DNA from: Pseudorhodoferax soli
Lineage (GTDB): Bacteria; Pseudomonadota; Gammaproteobacteria; Burkholderiales; Burkholderiaceae_C
DNA: 64,000 nt
Assembly: GCF_003337555.1 (NCBI RefSeq)
Contig: NZ_QPJK01000004.1
Location: forward strand, 97,221-161,220
Direction of reading: 5' to 3'
Under the pieces are notes generated by a model. The model did no database searches. It worked only from the letters and a program-made list of their open reading frames with translations, and was not told the origin of the DNA. Position 1 is the stretch's first letter, and each line of letters starts with the position of its first letter. The translations under genes and the position numbers were made by a program. Below, in pieces: positions 26,884 through 35,419 of this stretch.

Positions 26884-27432
26884 ATGGCGCCACCCAAGAC
26901 ATCCGACCTCTGCGACGCCTGCGACACCGCGCAGGTCTGCACGCTGGCGCTGCGCGGCTACGGCCTGCGCCGCGCCTTCGCCGGCAGCATCCGCACGATC
27001 CGCTGCTTCGAGGACATCGCGCTGATGCGCGATCTGCTCGGCCAGCCCGGCCATGGCCAGGTGCTGGTCATCGACGGCGGCGGCTCGCTCGCGCATGCGC
27101 TGTTCGGCGACATCATGGCCGAGAAGGCCAGCCGCAACGGCTGGGCCGGCCTGGTGATCCATGGCGCTATCCGCGACTGCGTGGAGATCGACACGATCGA
27201 CATCGGCGTGAAGGCCCTGGGCACGGTGCCGCGGCGCGGCGGGCGCGGCAACGGCGGCGAGGTCGATGTGCCGGTCAGCTTCGGCGGCGTGACCTTCACG
27301 CCGGGCCTGCGCCTGGTGGCGGACGCGGACGGCGTGATCGTGCTGCCGCCCGGACTGACCGAGGCCGACATCGACACCGCCGATGCACTGGCCGCCACGG
27401 CGGCCTACACCACAGACGCGCCACGCACCTGA
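26884..27432 (+). CDS. rraA: RraA-like protein / 4-hydroxy-4-methyl-2-oxoglutarate aldolase family
   Basis: A 182-residue RraA-fold protein three bases after glnE. It retains an Asp, twenty residues, then Arg-Asp, two residues and Glu (GDIMAEKAS to IRDCVE), the metal and catalytic motif of class II pyruvate aldolases acting on 4-hydroxy-4-methyl-2-oxoglutarate or oxaloacetate. So an enzymatic role is at least as likely as RNase E inhibition. Ends immediately next to the convergent LuxR gene. Confidence 0.88.
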   Translation: MAPPKTSDLCDACDTAQVCTLALRGYGLRRAFAGSIRTIRCFEDIALMRDLLGQPGHGQVLVIDGGGSLAHALFGDIMAEKASRNGWAGLVIHGAIRDCVEIDTIDIGVKALGTVPRRGGRGNGGEVDVPVSFGGVTFTPGLRLVADADGVIVLPPGLTEADIDTADALAATAAYTTDAPRT

Positions 27433-28203
27433 TCAGGCCCGGCTGCGCAGCAGGTCCTTGACCGAGCGCAGGCCGAGCCGCCGGAACGCGCGGTACTGCA
27501 GCGTGCGCACGGTGCTCAGCGCCACGCCCAGGTCCAGCGCCGCCTCCCTGGCCGTGCGGCCGGCCGCGAGACGGTCCAGCACCTCGCGTTCGCGCGGGCT
27601 CAGGCGCAGCAGCTCGCCCGCCAGCCCGGCCGCCACGGGGGCGCCGGCCGCCACCACGCGGCCATGCGCGGCCGTGGCCTCGGCCAGCAGCGCCGCATGC
27701 GCCTCCAGCAAGGCGAAGTCCGCCGCAGCGAACGCCGGCTGCGCCAGGCTGCGGTAGCAGCTGATGGCCGCACGCTGCCCGCTCGGCGAGAGCACCAGCA
27801 CCGAGGCGCGCTCGCGGATGCCGACCTCGGTGTAGCAGGCGGCGCGGTAGGCCGCGTCGGCCAGCTCGTCGCCGCGGTGGTGGCCCAGCCACAGCTGGGC
27901 ACGTGCCGGCCGCTTGCGCGCGGCCAGCCAGACCAGCATGGGATCGACACGGTCGAAGCGCTCGGCCACGTAGCGGCCGGCCGTGCGCTCGGCCGTGTCG
28001 CCATAGCTGCTGGCGGCCGACACGGTCTCGATGCGGCCGCTGGCGCCCACCGCGAACACGGTGCAGAAGGTCACGGGCAGCAGCTCCTGCAGGGCCGCCA
28101 GGTAGTGCGCCGCCAGCCGCGCCGTGCCCACGCCGGCCAGCACACCGCCGACCACGCGGGCGGCCAGCGCCTGGTCGGAGGGGGTGATGCGCCAGCGTTG
28201 CAT
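27433..28203 (-). CDS. LuxR-family regulator with N-terminal sensor domain
   Basis: A 256-residue regulator. The C-terminal DNA-binding domain reads LSPREREVLDRLAAGRTARE, then STVRTLQYRAFRRLGLRSVK. The N-terminal 170 residues look like a GAF/autoinducer-type alpha-beta sensor, without features that define the ligand. The ATG at 28203 has AAGGA nine bases upstream; one at 28221 would add MTRTNP. It is divergent from the FAD monooxygenase/aldolase/DUF2783 operon and is the obvious candidate for its regulator. Confidence 0.85.
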   Translation of the reverse strand: MQRWRITPSDQALAARVVGGVLAGVGTARLAAHYLAALQELLPVTFCTVFAVGASGRIETVSAASSYGDTAERTAGRYVAERFDRVDPMLVWLAARKRPARAQLWLGHHRGDELADAAYRAACYTEVGIRERASVLVLSPSGQRAAISCYRSLAQPAFAAADFALLEAHAALLAEATAAHGRVVAAGAPVAAGLAGELLRLSPREREVLDRLAAGRTAREAALDLGVALSTVRTLQYRAFRRLGLRSVKDLLRSRA

Positions 28204-28295
28204 GGGGTTTGTCCTTGTCATCAGAACTTACTACACACGCCGGCGTATCGGCTCCGCACAATCCCGCCATCGCGCAGAAACCGAGGAGACAGAAA

Positions 28296-29924
28296 ATGCC
28301 CGCACCCGAGCCCCCGCCGCCGTCCGTCGGCGCCTTCCACTACACCCGCCACGCGCCGCAACTGCCGCCGCTGCAGGACGGCCGGGACACCCGCCGCCAT
28401 GCCGTGGCCATCGCCGGTGGCGGCCCGGTCGGCATGGCGCTGGCGCTGGGCCTGGCCGTGCAGGGCGTGCCCAGCGTGCTGCTGGAGGCCGACGACACGG
28501 TCTGCACCGGCAGCCGCGCGATCTGCGTCTCGCGCCGCAGCCTGCAGATCCTGCAGCGCCTGGGCGCGCTCGAGCCCTTCCTGGCCAAGGGCCTGCCGTG
28601 GACCGCCGGGCGCAGCTTCTACCAGACCACCGAGGTGCTGCGCTTCGCCATGCCGCACGACGCCAGCCAGAAGCTGCCGCCCATGCTGAACCTGTCACAG
28701 TACTACATCGAGCAGTTCCTGCTCGACGCGATCGGCCGCTGCAACGCCGCCACGCCGGGCCTGATCGATCTGCGCTGGAGCACGGCTTTGAGCGGCTTCG
28801 CGCAGCAGGCCGACGGCGTGCAACTGCAGGCCCGCAATGCGCTGGGCGACTACACGGTCGACGCCGGCTGGCTGGTGGCCTGCGACGGCGGCCAGAGCTT
28901 CGTGCGCAAGGCGCTGGGCCTGGAGCTGCACGGCGCGGCCTACGAGGGCCGCTACGTGATCATCGACATCGCACTGCCGAGCCGGCACCCGGTGGAGCGC
29001 CGTGCCTGGTTCGACCCGCCCTGGCACCGCGGCGGCACCGTGCTCATGCACCCGCAGCCCGACAACATCTGGCGGATCGACTACCAGCTGCGCCCGGGCC
29101 AGAGCTCGGAGGAGGCCTTGTCGCCCGCGGCCGTGCAGGCCTTCGTGCAGCGCCACCTGGACGCCATCGGCGAAGGCCACCTGCCCTGGAAGCCGGTCTG
29201 GACCTCGGTCTACCGCGCCGGTGCGATGACGCTGGACAGCTACCGCCACGGCCGCGTGCTGTTCGCCGGCAACGCCGCGCATGCCATGCCGATCTTCGGC
29301 GTGCGCGGCCTGAACTCGGGCTTCGACGACGCAGACAACCTTGCCTGGAAGCTGGCGCTGGTGGCGCAGGGCCGGGCGGGCAGCGCACTGCTGGACAGCT
29401 ATTCGCAGGAACGCATCGCCGCCTTCCACACCAACGCGGAGAACGCCATGCGCAGCACCGAGTTCATGTCGCCGCCCTCGCGCGGCTTCGACCTGCTGCG
29501 CGAAGCGGCGCTGTCGCTGGCAGAGCGGCACCGCGGCATCGCGCAGCTGATCAACCCGCGCCAGACCGAGGCCGTGCGCTACGAAGATTCGCCGCTGTCC
29601 ACCCCCGACGCCCACGCCATCGTCGGCCCGCTGCCCGGCGAAGTGTTGGCCGACCGGCAGCTGCCCGGTGGCGGCCATCTGCTCGACCACATGGGCCCGG
29701 GCTTCGCGCTGCTGTGCCGGCCCGCGCACGCCGCGGCGCTCGCCGACGACGCCGGCCCGCTGTCGCTCACGCTGCTGCCGCTGCAGCCCGACGACGGTGC
29801 CACGCTGCTGCTGCGCCCCGACGGCCATGTGGCCGCACGCTGGCCTGGCCTGCCGCCGGCCGGCGTGCTGGCCAGCGCGCTCGCGCGCGCCACCTGCATC
29901 CACCACGAGGAGACCACCGCATGA
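28296..29924 (+). CDS. FAD-dependent aromatic-type monooxygenase
   Basis: A 542-residue class A flavoprotein hydroxylase (PHBH/MhpA-like). The dinucleotide motif AIAGGGPVGMALALG is near residue 40, CDGGQS is the mid motif, and the second FAD motif reads VLFAGNAAHAMPIFGVRGLN. The usual Asp of GDAAH is replaced by Asn, which is odd and may mark a sub-family. A C-terminal thioredoxin-like domain of about 110 residues follows. It probably hydroxylates a phenol or similar ring with NAD(P)H. GAGGAGACAGAAA precedes the ATG at 28296. It overlaps the next gene as ATGA. Confidence 0.88.
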   Translation: MPAPEPPPPSVGAFHYTRHAPQLPPLQDGRDTRRHAVAIAGGGPVGMALALGLAVQGVPSVLLEADDTVCTGSRAICVSRRSLQILQRLGALEPFLAKGLPWTAGRSFYQTTEVLRFAMPHDASQKLPPMLNLSQYYIEQFLLDAIGRCNAATPGLIDLRWSTALSGFAQQADGVQLQARNALGDYTVDAGWLVACDGGQSFVRKALGLELHGAAYEGRYVIIDIALPSRHPVERRAWFDPPWHRGGTVLMHPQPDNIWRIDYQLRPGQSSEEALSPAAVQAFVQRHLDAIGEGHLPWKPVWTSVYRAGAMTLDSYRHGRVLFAGNAAHAMPIFGVRGLNSGFDDADNLAWKLALVAQGRAGSALLDSYSQERIAAFHTNAENAMRSTEFMSPPSRGFDLLREAALSLAERHRGIAQLINPRQTEAVRYEDSPLSTPDAHAIVGPLPGEVLADRQLPGGGHLLDHMGPGFALLCRPAHAAALADDAGPLSLTLLPLQPDDGATLLLRPDGHVAARWPGLPPAGVLASALARATCIHHEETTA

Positions 29925-30706
29925 ACACTGTCCACGACCCGCTGCCGGCCGCGCTGGCGGCCTGCCCCAGCGGCATCGCGCCCACCGAATGGCAGGCCCG
30001 GCTGCAGCTGGCCGCCTGCTACCGCATCTTCGACTTCTGGGGCTGGAGCGAAGGCATCTACAACCACATCTCGCTGCGCGTGCCGGGGCCCGAGCACCAC
30101 TTCCTGCTCAACCCCTTCGGCCTGCACTACAGCGAGGTCACGGCCTCCAACCTCGTGAAGGTCGACCTGGACGGCCGCCTGCTGTCCGACAGCCCCTGGC
30201 CGATCAACCCGGCCGGCTTCACGCCACACGCCACGCTGCACCGCCACCTGGCGGGCGCGCAGTGCGTGATGCACACCCACACCACGGCCGGCATGGCCGT
30301 GGCCTGCAGCGCCCGCGGCCTGGAGACGACCAACTTCTACGCGGCCCAGCTCAGCGACCGCGTGGCCTACCACGACTTCGAGGGCATCACGCTGCACGCC
30401 GACGAAGGCCCGCGCCTGCTGGCCAGCGTGGGCGAGCGCCAGGCCGTCATCCTGCGCAACCACGGCCTCCTGGTCTGGAGCGAGACCCTGCCCAAGGCGC
30501 TGTACACGCTGTGGGCGCTGCAGCGCGCCTGCGAGGTCCAGGTGGCCGGCGCGGCACTGGGGCCGTGCCAGCCCATCGGCGAGACCGTGCGCCAGGGCTG
30601 CGTGGAGGACGCCCGCCGCTTCCTCGGCGGCGCCGCCATGGGCCAGGACCTCTTCGCCGCGATGCTGCGGCGCATCGACCGGCTGGATCCGACATGGAAG
30701 CAATGA
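29921..30706 (+). CDS. Class II aldolase/adducin-family protein
   Basis: A 261-residue zinc-type aldolase-fold protein. The metal-binding histidines are in CVMHTHTTAGMAVA and LRNHGLLVW, preceded by GFTPHATLHRHL. Family members include fuculose-phosphate aldolase and ribulose-5-phosphate epimerase, but this sub-group (with SEGIYNHISLRVPG) is the one usually annotated simply as class II aldolase, and its substrate is not known. Coupled by ATGA overlaps to both the monooxygenase before it and the DUF2783 gene after it, so the three likely work on one compound. Confidence 0.88.
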   Translation: MNTVHDPLPAALAACPSGIAPTEWQARLQLAACYRIFDFWGWSEGIYNHISLRVPGPEHHFLLNPFGLHYSEVTASNLVKVDLDGRLLSDSPWPINPAGFTPHATLHRHLAGAQCVMHTHTTAGMAVACSARGLETTNFYAAQLSDRVAYHDFEGITLHADEGPRLLASVGERQAVILRNHGLLVWSETLPKALYTLWALQRACEVQVAGAALGPCQPIGETVRQGCVEDARRFLGGAAMGQDLFAAMLRRIDRLDPTWKQ

Positions 30707-30924
30707 ACCACGCCCTGCCCGCGGACGCGCGCGACCGCCTCTACGCCGCATGCGCCCACGCCATCACCGAGGCCGGCCCGGCGCGCGAGGCCTTGTTCCT
30801 GGCGCGGCTGGCGCTGCTGCTGATGGAGCAGGTCGGCGACGAGGCGCGCTGCCGCCAGGCGCTGGCCGAGGCCCTGCACGCCCTGCCGGTGCCGTCGCTG
30901 TCCAGCAACGAAGACGGGGACTGA
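30703..30924 (+). CDS. DUF2783-family small protein
   Basis: A 73-residue helical protein (ARDRLYAACAHAITEAGPAR, LFLARLALLLMEQVGDEARC). This pattern and the position after an FAD monooxygenase and class II aldolase match DUF2783, which I recall only from such operons. Its ATG overlaps the aldolase stop (ATGA). No catalytic residues are obvious; a role as subunit or chaperone of the monooxygenase is possible but unsupported. Confidence 0.75.
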   Translation: MNHALPADARDRLYAACAHAITEAGPAREALFLARLALLLMEQVGDEARCRQALAEALHALPVPSLSSNEDGD

Positions 30925-31006
30925 ACCCCTGCAATAACGCCCCCCCCGCGGACCGTCTTGCACCGCGCCGTGCCCTGACCCATGGCAGGGGCTTGGCACG
31001 CATTCC

Positions 31007-31099
31007 TACAATGCGCGCCTGGGTGGCACGCCGCATCGGGCATGCCAGGTCTTCGCGCAGGTCGGGCCGCCGCGCGGCCTGCCTACGTCCGGGAAACCC
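31007..31099 (+). promoter_or_regulatory. Promoter -10 and structured 5' leader of the antiporter gene; candidate cation riboswitch
   Basis: The 175-base gap after the DUF2783 gene holds a good -10 box, TACAAT (31007-31012), with only a weak -35. A transcript from about 31019 would start with GGGTGGCACG. GGGT (31021-31024) can pair with ACCC (31096-31099) directly before the ATG. In between lies a strong hairpin GGCCGC-CGC-GCGGCC within 31065-31080, followed by CCTGCCTACGTCCGGGAAACCC up to the start codon, so the ribosome site is within the fold. A structured leader on a cation antiporter recalls the nhaA-type (Li+) and DUF1646 (Na+) riboswitches. I cannot confirm the family without a covariance search. 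Confidence 0.4.
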
Positions 31100-32362
31100 A
31101 TGTCCGACCCCACGATCCAGTGGATCGCCGCCACGCTCTTCGGCATCGCGCTGGTGCACACGTTCGCCGCCAAGCAGTTCGAACGCCTGTCGCACCGCTA
31201 TCCGCGCCACGCCGGTCTGTTCCATCTGTTGGGCGAGATCGAAGTCGTGTTCGGCTTCTGGGCCATCGTGCTCATCGTGGCGCTGGCCTTGTTCGCGAGC
31301 GGCCCGCAGGCGCTGGAATACGCTGAGTCGCGCAACTACACCGAGCCGCTGTTCGTCTTCGTCGTGATGGTGATGGCCGCCTCGCGGCCGGTGCTGCGCA
31401 CGGTCATGTCGCTGGTCAATGTGACGGCGCGCGTCGTCCCCGTCCCCACCCCCCTGGCCACGGCCTGGCTGGGCCTGGCGGCCGTGCCGCTGTTCGGCTC
31501 GCTCATCACCGAGCCGGCCGCCATGACGATCGCCGCCCTCATGCTGGCGCCGCAGATCTTCCGCCGCGACGTGCCCGAGGGCGTCAAGTACCTGGCGCTC
31601 GGCGTGCTGTTCGTCAACGTGTCCATCGGCGGCACGCTGACCTCGTACGCCGCGCCGCCGGTGCTGATGGTGGCCGCCACCTGGCAATGGGACAGCCATT
31701 TCATGCTGATGAACTTCGGCTGGAAATCGGCGCTGGCCGTGCTCGTGAATGCCAGCCTGGCCACCTTCATGCTGCGCCGGCACCTGAAGCCTGCGCCGCC
31801 CGCGCACGAGGACGACCCGGTCGAAGCCCGCGTGCCATTCACGGTCGTGGCCGTGCACCTGCTCCTGTTGGCCGGGGTGGTGCTGTTCGCACACCACCCC
31901 GTCATCTTCCTGGGCCTGTTCCTGATGTTCATGGGCTATACCCAGGCCTACGCCACGCACCAGAGCCCGCTGATCCTCAAGGAGGCGCTGCTGGTCGGCT
32001 TCTTCCTGGCCGGGCTGGTGGTGTTGGGCGGCATGCAGCAGTGGTGGCTGCAGCCCATCGTCTCGGGACTGGAGCCCCTGGCGCTGTTCTTCGGCGCGCT
32101 GGGCCTGACGGCCGTCACCGACAACGCGGCACTCACCTACCTGGGCTCGCTGATCGAAGGCATGTCCGACCAGGCCAAGTACATGCTGATGGCGGGTGCC
32201 GTGGCCGGCGGCGGCCTCACGGTGATCGCCAACGCGCCCAACCCGGCCGGCGTGGCGCTGCTCAAGCGCGGTTTCTCCGACGAGACCATCAGCGCCGGCG
32301 GGCTGCTGCTCGGCGCGCTGGGGCCGACGGCCGTGGCCGCCGCGGCGCTGCTGCTGCTGTAG
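31100..32362 (+). CDS. Putative Na+/H+ antiporter (PF07399 type)
   Basis: A 420-residue membrane protein with about 11 hydrophobic helices. Conserved stretches SLITEPAAMTIAALMLAP and ALGLTAVTDNAALTYLGSL hold buried acidic residues (Glu, Asp) suited to ion coupling, and the two halves look like an inverted repeat. GVLFVNVSIGGTLTSYAAPP is another family mark. It is annotated as a putative Na+/H+ antiporter family. The ATG at 31100 follows the structured leader directly, without a strong separate ribosome site, which points to control by RNA folding. Confidence 0.82.
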   Translation: MSDPTIQWIAATLFGIALVHTFAAKQFERLSHRYPRHAGLFHLLGEIEVVFGFWAIVLIVALALFASGPQALEYAESRNYTEPLFVFVVMVMAASRPVLRTVMSLVNVTARVVPVPTPLATAWLGLAAVPLFGSLITEPAAMTIAALMLAPQIFRRDVPEGVKYLALGVLFVNVSIGGTLTSYAAPPVLMVAATWQWDSHFMLMNFGWKSALAVLVNASLATFMLRRHLKPAPPAHEDDPVEARVPFTVVAVHLLLLAGVVLFAHHPVIFLGLFLMFMGYTQAYATHQSPLILKEALLVGFFLAGLVVLGGMQQWWLQPIVSGLEPLALFFGALGLTAVTDNAALTYLGSLIEGMSDQAKYMLMAGAVAGGGLTVIANAPNPAGVALLKRGFSDETISAGGLLLGALGPTAVAAAALLLL

Positions 32363-32371
32363 GCCGCCCCC

Positions 32372-33472
32372 TCAGGTCCGGCCGAGGAAGGCGCGCATGC
32401 GGTCGAGCTCCTCGTCCAGGCCGGTGCGGAACGCCGCTGCGCGTGGCGCCTTGCCTGCAACGTAGCCGAACTGCGCCAGCAGCGCACCGTCGACCACCGA
32501 GAGGTTGCCCCAACCGACCACCTGCTCGTGCCACAGCAGCGGCAGCGCGTAGTAGCCGAGCTGACGGCGCGGCGCGGGCGTGTAGGCCTCGAAGCGGTAG
32601 GCCCAGCCCCAGAACAGTTCGAAGCGGCGCCGGTCCCAGACCACGGGGTCGAAGGGCGTGAGCAGGCGCACGCCTTCGTCGGGCCGCCAGCGCGCGGCCG
32701 CCGGGTTCTCGGCGGCCGGCCAGTACCAGTCCACGCCGTCGATGCGCGCACAGGCCAGCCGCAGCCGCGCGCGGGCCAGTGCCGCGGCGCGCTCGGCCGC
32801 CCACTGCGGCGCGCCGCCACGCAGCAGATGGCTCAGCAACTGGCCCAGGCTGGCCGCGGGCAGTGGCGCGTACTTGGCCACCGTGAGGTCGATCAACGCG
32901 TCCATGCGCGCGGCGACGGCCTGCGCATCGGCGGCGGCCAGGCCAGCGCTGCGCACGGCATACACGCGGGTGCCGCCGTCGCGCCGCAGCACGCGCAGCT
33001 GGCCGCGGTAGTGCATGGCGTCCAGCAGCTGCGTGCTGGCGTTGGATGAACCGCCGAACCAGTTGCGCGTCTTGCCGTGCGCGAACTCGGCCTCGACCTC
33101 GCGCGGATGCACGGCACCCCGCGCGCGCACGAACTCCAGCACCGCGGCAGCCTGGCGCGCGCGCTCGGGCGTCCAGACCTCGCGCGCCTGGCGCGGGTGC
33201 ATCAGGTCGGCATGCGCGCGCGGCAGGAAGCCGTAGTTGACGAAGAAATCCTCCTCGATCCCAAGCCTGGCGTAGCGCCGCTCCAGGTCGCCGGCGCGGT
33301 AGTCGCGCACCCGGTGGCGCAGCGTGAGGTCTTGCGCGCGCGCCGGCGCGCGGATCGGGTCGGCCTGCACGAAGCCCAGGCGGGCGATGGCGCGCGGCAG
33401 CGTGGTGGGCGTGAACAGCGTGCGCGCGATCGCGTGGCGGCGCAGCTGCTCCAGGGTGGGTGCGGTCGGCAT
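32372..33472 (-). CDS. Winged-helix protein of the YcaQ/AlkZ family (HTH_42)
   Basis: A 366-residue protein of the family that includes E. coli YcaQ, which unhooks DNA interstrand crosslinks, and Streptomyces AlkZ. Marks are the N-terminal GFVQADPIRAPARAQDLTLR, YGFLPRAHADLMHPR and the C-terminal LLTPFDPVVWDRRRFELFWG with YYALPLLWHEQVVGWG. The QxDP motif (Q-A-D-P) matches the catalytic QxQ/QxD element of this family. Start at ATG 33472. It lies convergent to the antiporter. DNA glycosylase activity is inferred from the family only. Confidence 0.85.
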   Translation of the reverse strand: MPTAPTLEQLRRHAIARTLFTPTTLPRAIARLGFVQADPIRAPARAQDLTLRHRVRDYRAGDLERRYARLGIEEDFFVNYGFLPRAHADLMHPRQAREVWTPERARQAAAVLEFVRARGAVHPREVEAEFAHGKTRNWFGGSSNASTQLLDAMHYRGQLRVLRRDGGTRVYAVRSAGLAAADAQAVAARMDALIDLTVAKYAPLPAASLGQLLSHLLRGGAPQWAAERAAALARARLRLACARIDGVDWYWPAAENPAAARWRPDEGVRLLTPFDPVVWDRRRFELFWGWAYRFEAYTPAPRRQLGYYALPLLWHEQVVGWGNLSVVDGALLAQFGYVAGKAPRAAAFRTGLDEELDRMRAFLGRT

Positions 33473-33521
33473 GCCGGCATCATGCCGCGGGACTTTGCGC
33501 CCTGCTTCAGAATGCCCGGCC

Positions 33522-34706
33522 ATGACCGACCCGCACCACGACCCCGCCACGCTGCTGGCCGACTGCACCCGGGCCGCGCTGGCCCTGCTGGAGGCCAACT
33601 GCACGCCGCACGGCATCCTGGCCGCCAGCCGCACGCAGGCGGCCGAGGCACGGCGCTACACGCGCATCTTCGGCCGCGATGCCGCCATCTGCGTGATGGC
33701 CATGTGCGGCAGCGGCGTGCCGGCACTGGAGCGTGGTGCCGTGGCCAGCCTCGAAGCACTGGCCGCGCAGCAGGCGCCGAACGGCCAGGTCCCCAAGTAC
33801 GTGGACCCCGATGGCCTGGATGCGGACTTCTGGTACCTGGGCTGCATCGACGCCACGCTGTGGTGGCTGATCGCGGTGGACCATGTGCGCCGGCACGGCA
33901 GCGTGGGGGCCACGCGTTGGCAGGACGGTGTGCAGCGCGCCATCGGCTGGCTGCTGGCGCAGGAGCACCAGACCTTCCGGCTGCTGCAGCAGAACGAGGC
34001 CAGCGACTGGGCCGACATCATGCCGCGCTCGGGCTACGTGCTCTACACGAATGCGCTGTGGTTCGAGGTCAAGCGCCGCTTCGCGCTCGACGAGGCCGAG
34101 GCCACGTCGCACCACTTCAACCACCTGTTCAACCCGTTCCAGCGCGACCTGCCGGAGTACCACCGGGCTCGCCTGCTGCGCCACTATGCGCGGCGCGGCC
34201 GGCGCGATCCGGGGCTGTACCTCTCCTTCGTGAACCTGGCCGTGGTCGGCGACGAGGGCGACGTCTTCGGCAATGTGCTGGCCATGCTCTGCGGCCTGGC
34301 CGACGAGGCCATGGCCGCCCGCATCGCCGACACCATCACGGCCGCGCATGCAGACGTGCCCTACCCCGTGCGCGTGGTGCTGCACCCCCTGACGCGCCAA
34401 CACGAGCTGTGGCGCCGCTACATGGAGCGGCACCAGCAGAACCTCGTGCACCAGTACCACAACGGCGGCATCTGGCCCTTCGTGGGCGGCTTCTGGGCGA
34501 TGGCCTTGGCGCGGCTCGGGCGCAGGGACCAGGCGCAGAGCGTGCTGCTCGGGCTGGCGCAGGCCAATGCCGCGCATGGCTGGCGCTTCACCGAGTGGTT
34601 CCACGGCAGGACGTTGGAGCCGCGCGGCATGCCGGGCCAGAGCTGGAACGCGGCCGGCTTCCTGCTCGCGCAGCGCATGCTCGATGGCGGGCCGGCCAGC
34701 TGGTAG
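33522..34706 (+). CDS. Glycoside hydrolase, GH100-like (alkaline/neutral invertase or amylo-glucosidase type)
   Basis: A 394-residue (alpha/alpha)6-barrel protein. The segments NGQVPKYVDPDGLDADFWYL, CIDATLWWLIAVDH, ASDWADIMPRSGYVLYTNAL and YHNGGIWPFVGGFWAMAL closely resemble GH100 alkaline/neutral invertases and bacterial amylo-alpha-1,6-glucosidase-like proteins. Acidic residues in D-A-T and S-D-W-A-D are candidates for catalysis. No signal peptide, so cytoplasmic. The ATG at 33522 is preferred; a longer frame from 33324 would run into the divergent YcaQ-like gene. The substrate (sucrose or a small glucoside) is uncertain. Confidence 0.8.
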   Translation: MTDPHHDPATLLADCTRAALALLEANCTPHGILAASRTQAAEARRYTRIFGRDAAICVMAMCGSGVPALERGAVASLEALAAQQAPNGQVPKYVDPDGLDADFWYLGCIDATLWWLIAVDHVRRHGSVGATRWQDGVQRAIGWLLAQEHQTFRLLQQNEASDWADIMPRSGYVLYTNALWFEVKRRFALDEAEATSHHFNHLFNPFQRDLPEYHRARLLRHYARRGRRDPGLYLSFVNLAVVGDEGDVFGNVLAMLCGLADEAMAARIADTITAAHADVPYPVRVVLHPLTRQHELWRRYMERHQQNLVHQYHNGGIWPFVGGFWAMALARLGRRDQAQSVLLGLAQANAAHGWRFTEWFHGRTLEPRGMPGQSWNAAGFLLAQRMLDGGPASW

Positions 34707-34800
34707 CGCGGCACATCAGATTGCCTTCATCTGCGGCGCGTCCAATGCAGCCACGCCGCGGAACGGGTCCGCGGCAAACGCACCGAAGGAGTTGACCACC

Positions 34801-35217
34801 ATGCGCCACCACATCGCCACCGCCACCATCGCCGCCGCCCTGTTCGCGGGCGCCGCCGCACACGCCCAGCCGGCCGCCGGCTACACCGGCCCCAGCGTGG
34901 GCGCGCGGCCGGCGGCCACCGCGCAGCACGGCAGCTACAGCGGCCCGAGCTCGGTCCCGCTGATGACCGTCAAGCAGCTGCTGGAGACCGGCCAGGACGA
35001 CCAGCATGCGCGCCTGCAGGGCCGCATCGTCTCGCACGACGGCGGCGACAAGTACACCTTCGCCGACGACAGCGGCCGCATCACGGTGGAGATCGACGAC
35101 GACCGCTTTCCGGCCGGCCAGAGCATCGGCGCCGAGCAGCGCGTGGAGCTGTTCGGCGAGTTCGACAAGGGCCTGCGCAAACGCGAGTTCGAGGTCGACC
35201 GCATCACGGTCAACTGA
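34801..35217 (+). CDS. YgiW/YdeI-family periplasmic OB-fold (BOF) protein
   Basis: A 138-residue protein. A signal peptide (RHHIATATIAAALFAGAAAH AQ) is followed by a Gly/Pro/Ser-rich linker with a repeated YxGPS element (YTGPSVG, YSGPSSVP) and a small OB-fold: VKQLLETGQDDQHARLQGRI, YTFADDSGRITVEIDDD and ELFGEFDKGLRKREFEVDRI. This is the bacterial OB-fold family of stress-induced periplasmic proteins. Start ATG 34801 has AAGGAG upstream. The 94 bases before it hold no other gene. Confidence 0.9.
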   Translation: MRHHIATATIAAALFAGAAAHAQPAAGYTGPSVGARPAATAQHGSYSGPSSVPLMTVKQLLETGQDDQHARLQGRIVSHDGGDKYTFADDSGRITVEIDDDRFPAGQSIGAEQRVELFGEFDKGLRKREFEVDRITVN

Positions 35218-35223
35218 TCTCCC

Positions 35224-35290
35224 CCGTTTGGATGGCTACGCCATCCGATACCCCCCCGGGGGGCGCCGCGAGCGGCCGGGCAGAGCCCGG
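35224..35290. repeat. REP-like cluster of hairpins
   Basis: Right after the ygiW-like stop come four adjacent inverted repeats: GGATGGC-TAC-GCCATCC (35230-35246), CCCCCCC/GGGGGG (35251-35263), GCCGC-GA-GCGGC (35265-35276) and CCGGGC-AGA-GCCCGG (35276-35290). Such clusters are common intergenic repeats in Comamonadaceae, as I recall, and can act as terminators. The rest of the 202-base gap to the amidase shows no gene. Confidence 0.5.
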
Positions 35291-35419
35291 ACCAAAGCGT
35301 CTGCTGGCATGGCCTGCTCCGCGGCCTTCGGCACCTCTACGCGCAAGCCAGCGCTTCATCGACATCGATGCTGCTCGGCACTGCGGATGCCAAGGTCGCA
35401 GTTGCCCTATAAACCGGGC

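Noticed and set aside
24121..27162. 1013-codon minus-strand open frame opposite glnE
   Set aside because: Antisense to both nucleotidyltransferase domains of GlnE; no recognisable motif.
30993..31012. Sigma-54 promoter (TTGGCACG...) before the antiporter
   Set aside because: The -24 element fits but the required GC of the -12 element falls on TA; the TACAAT box suits sigma-70 better.
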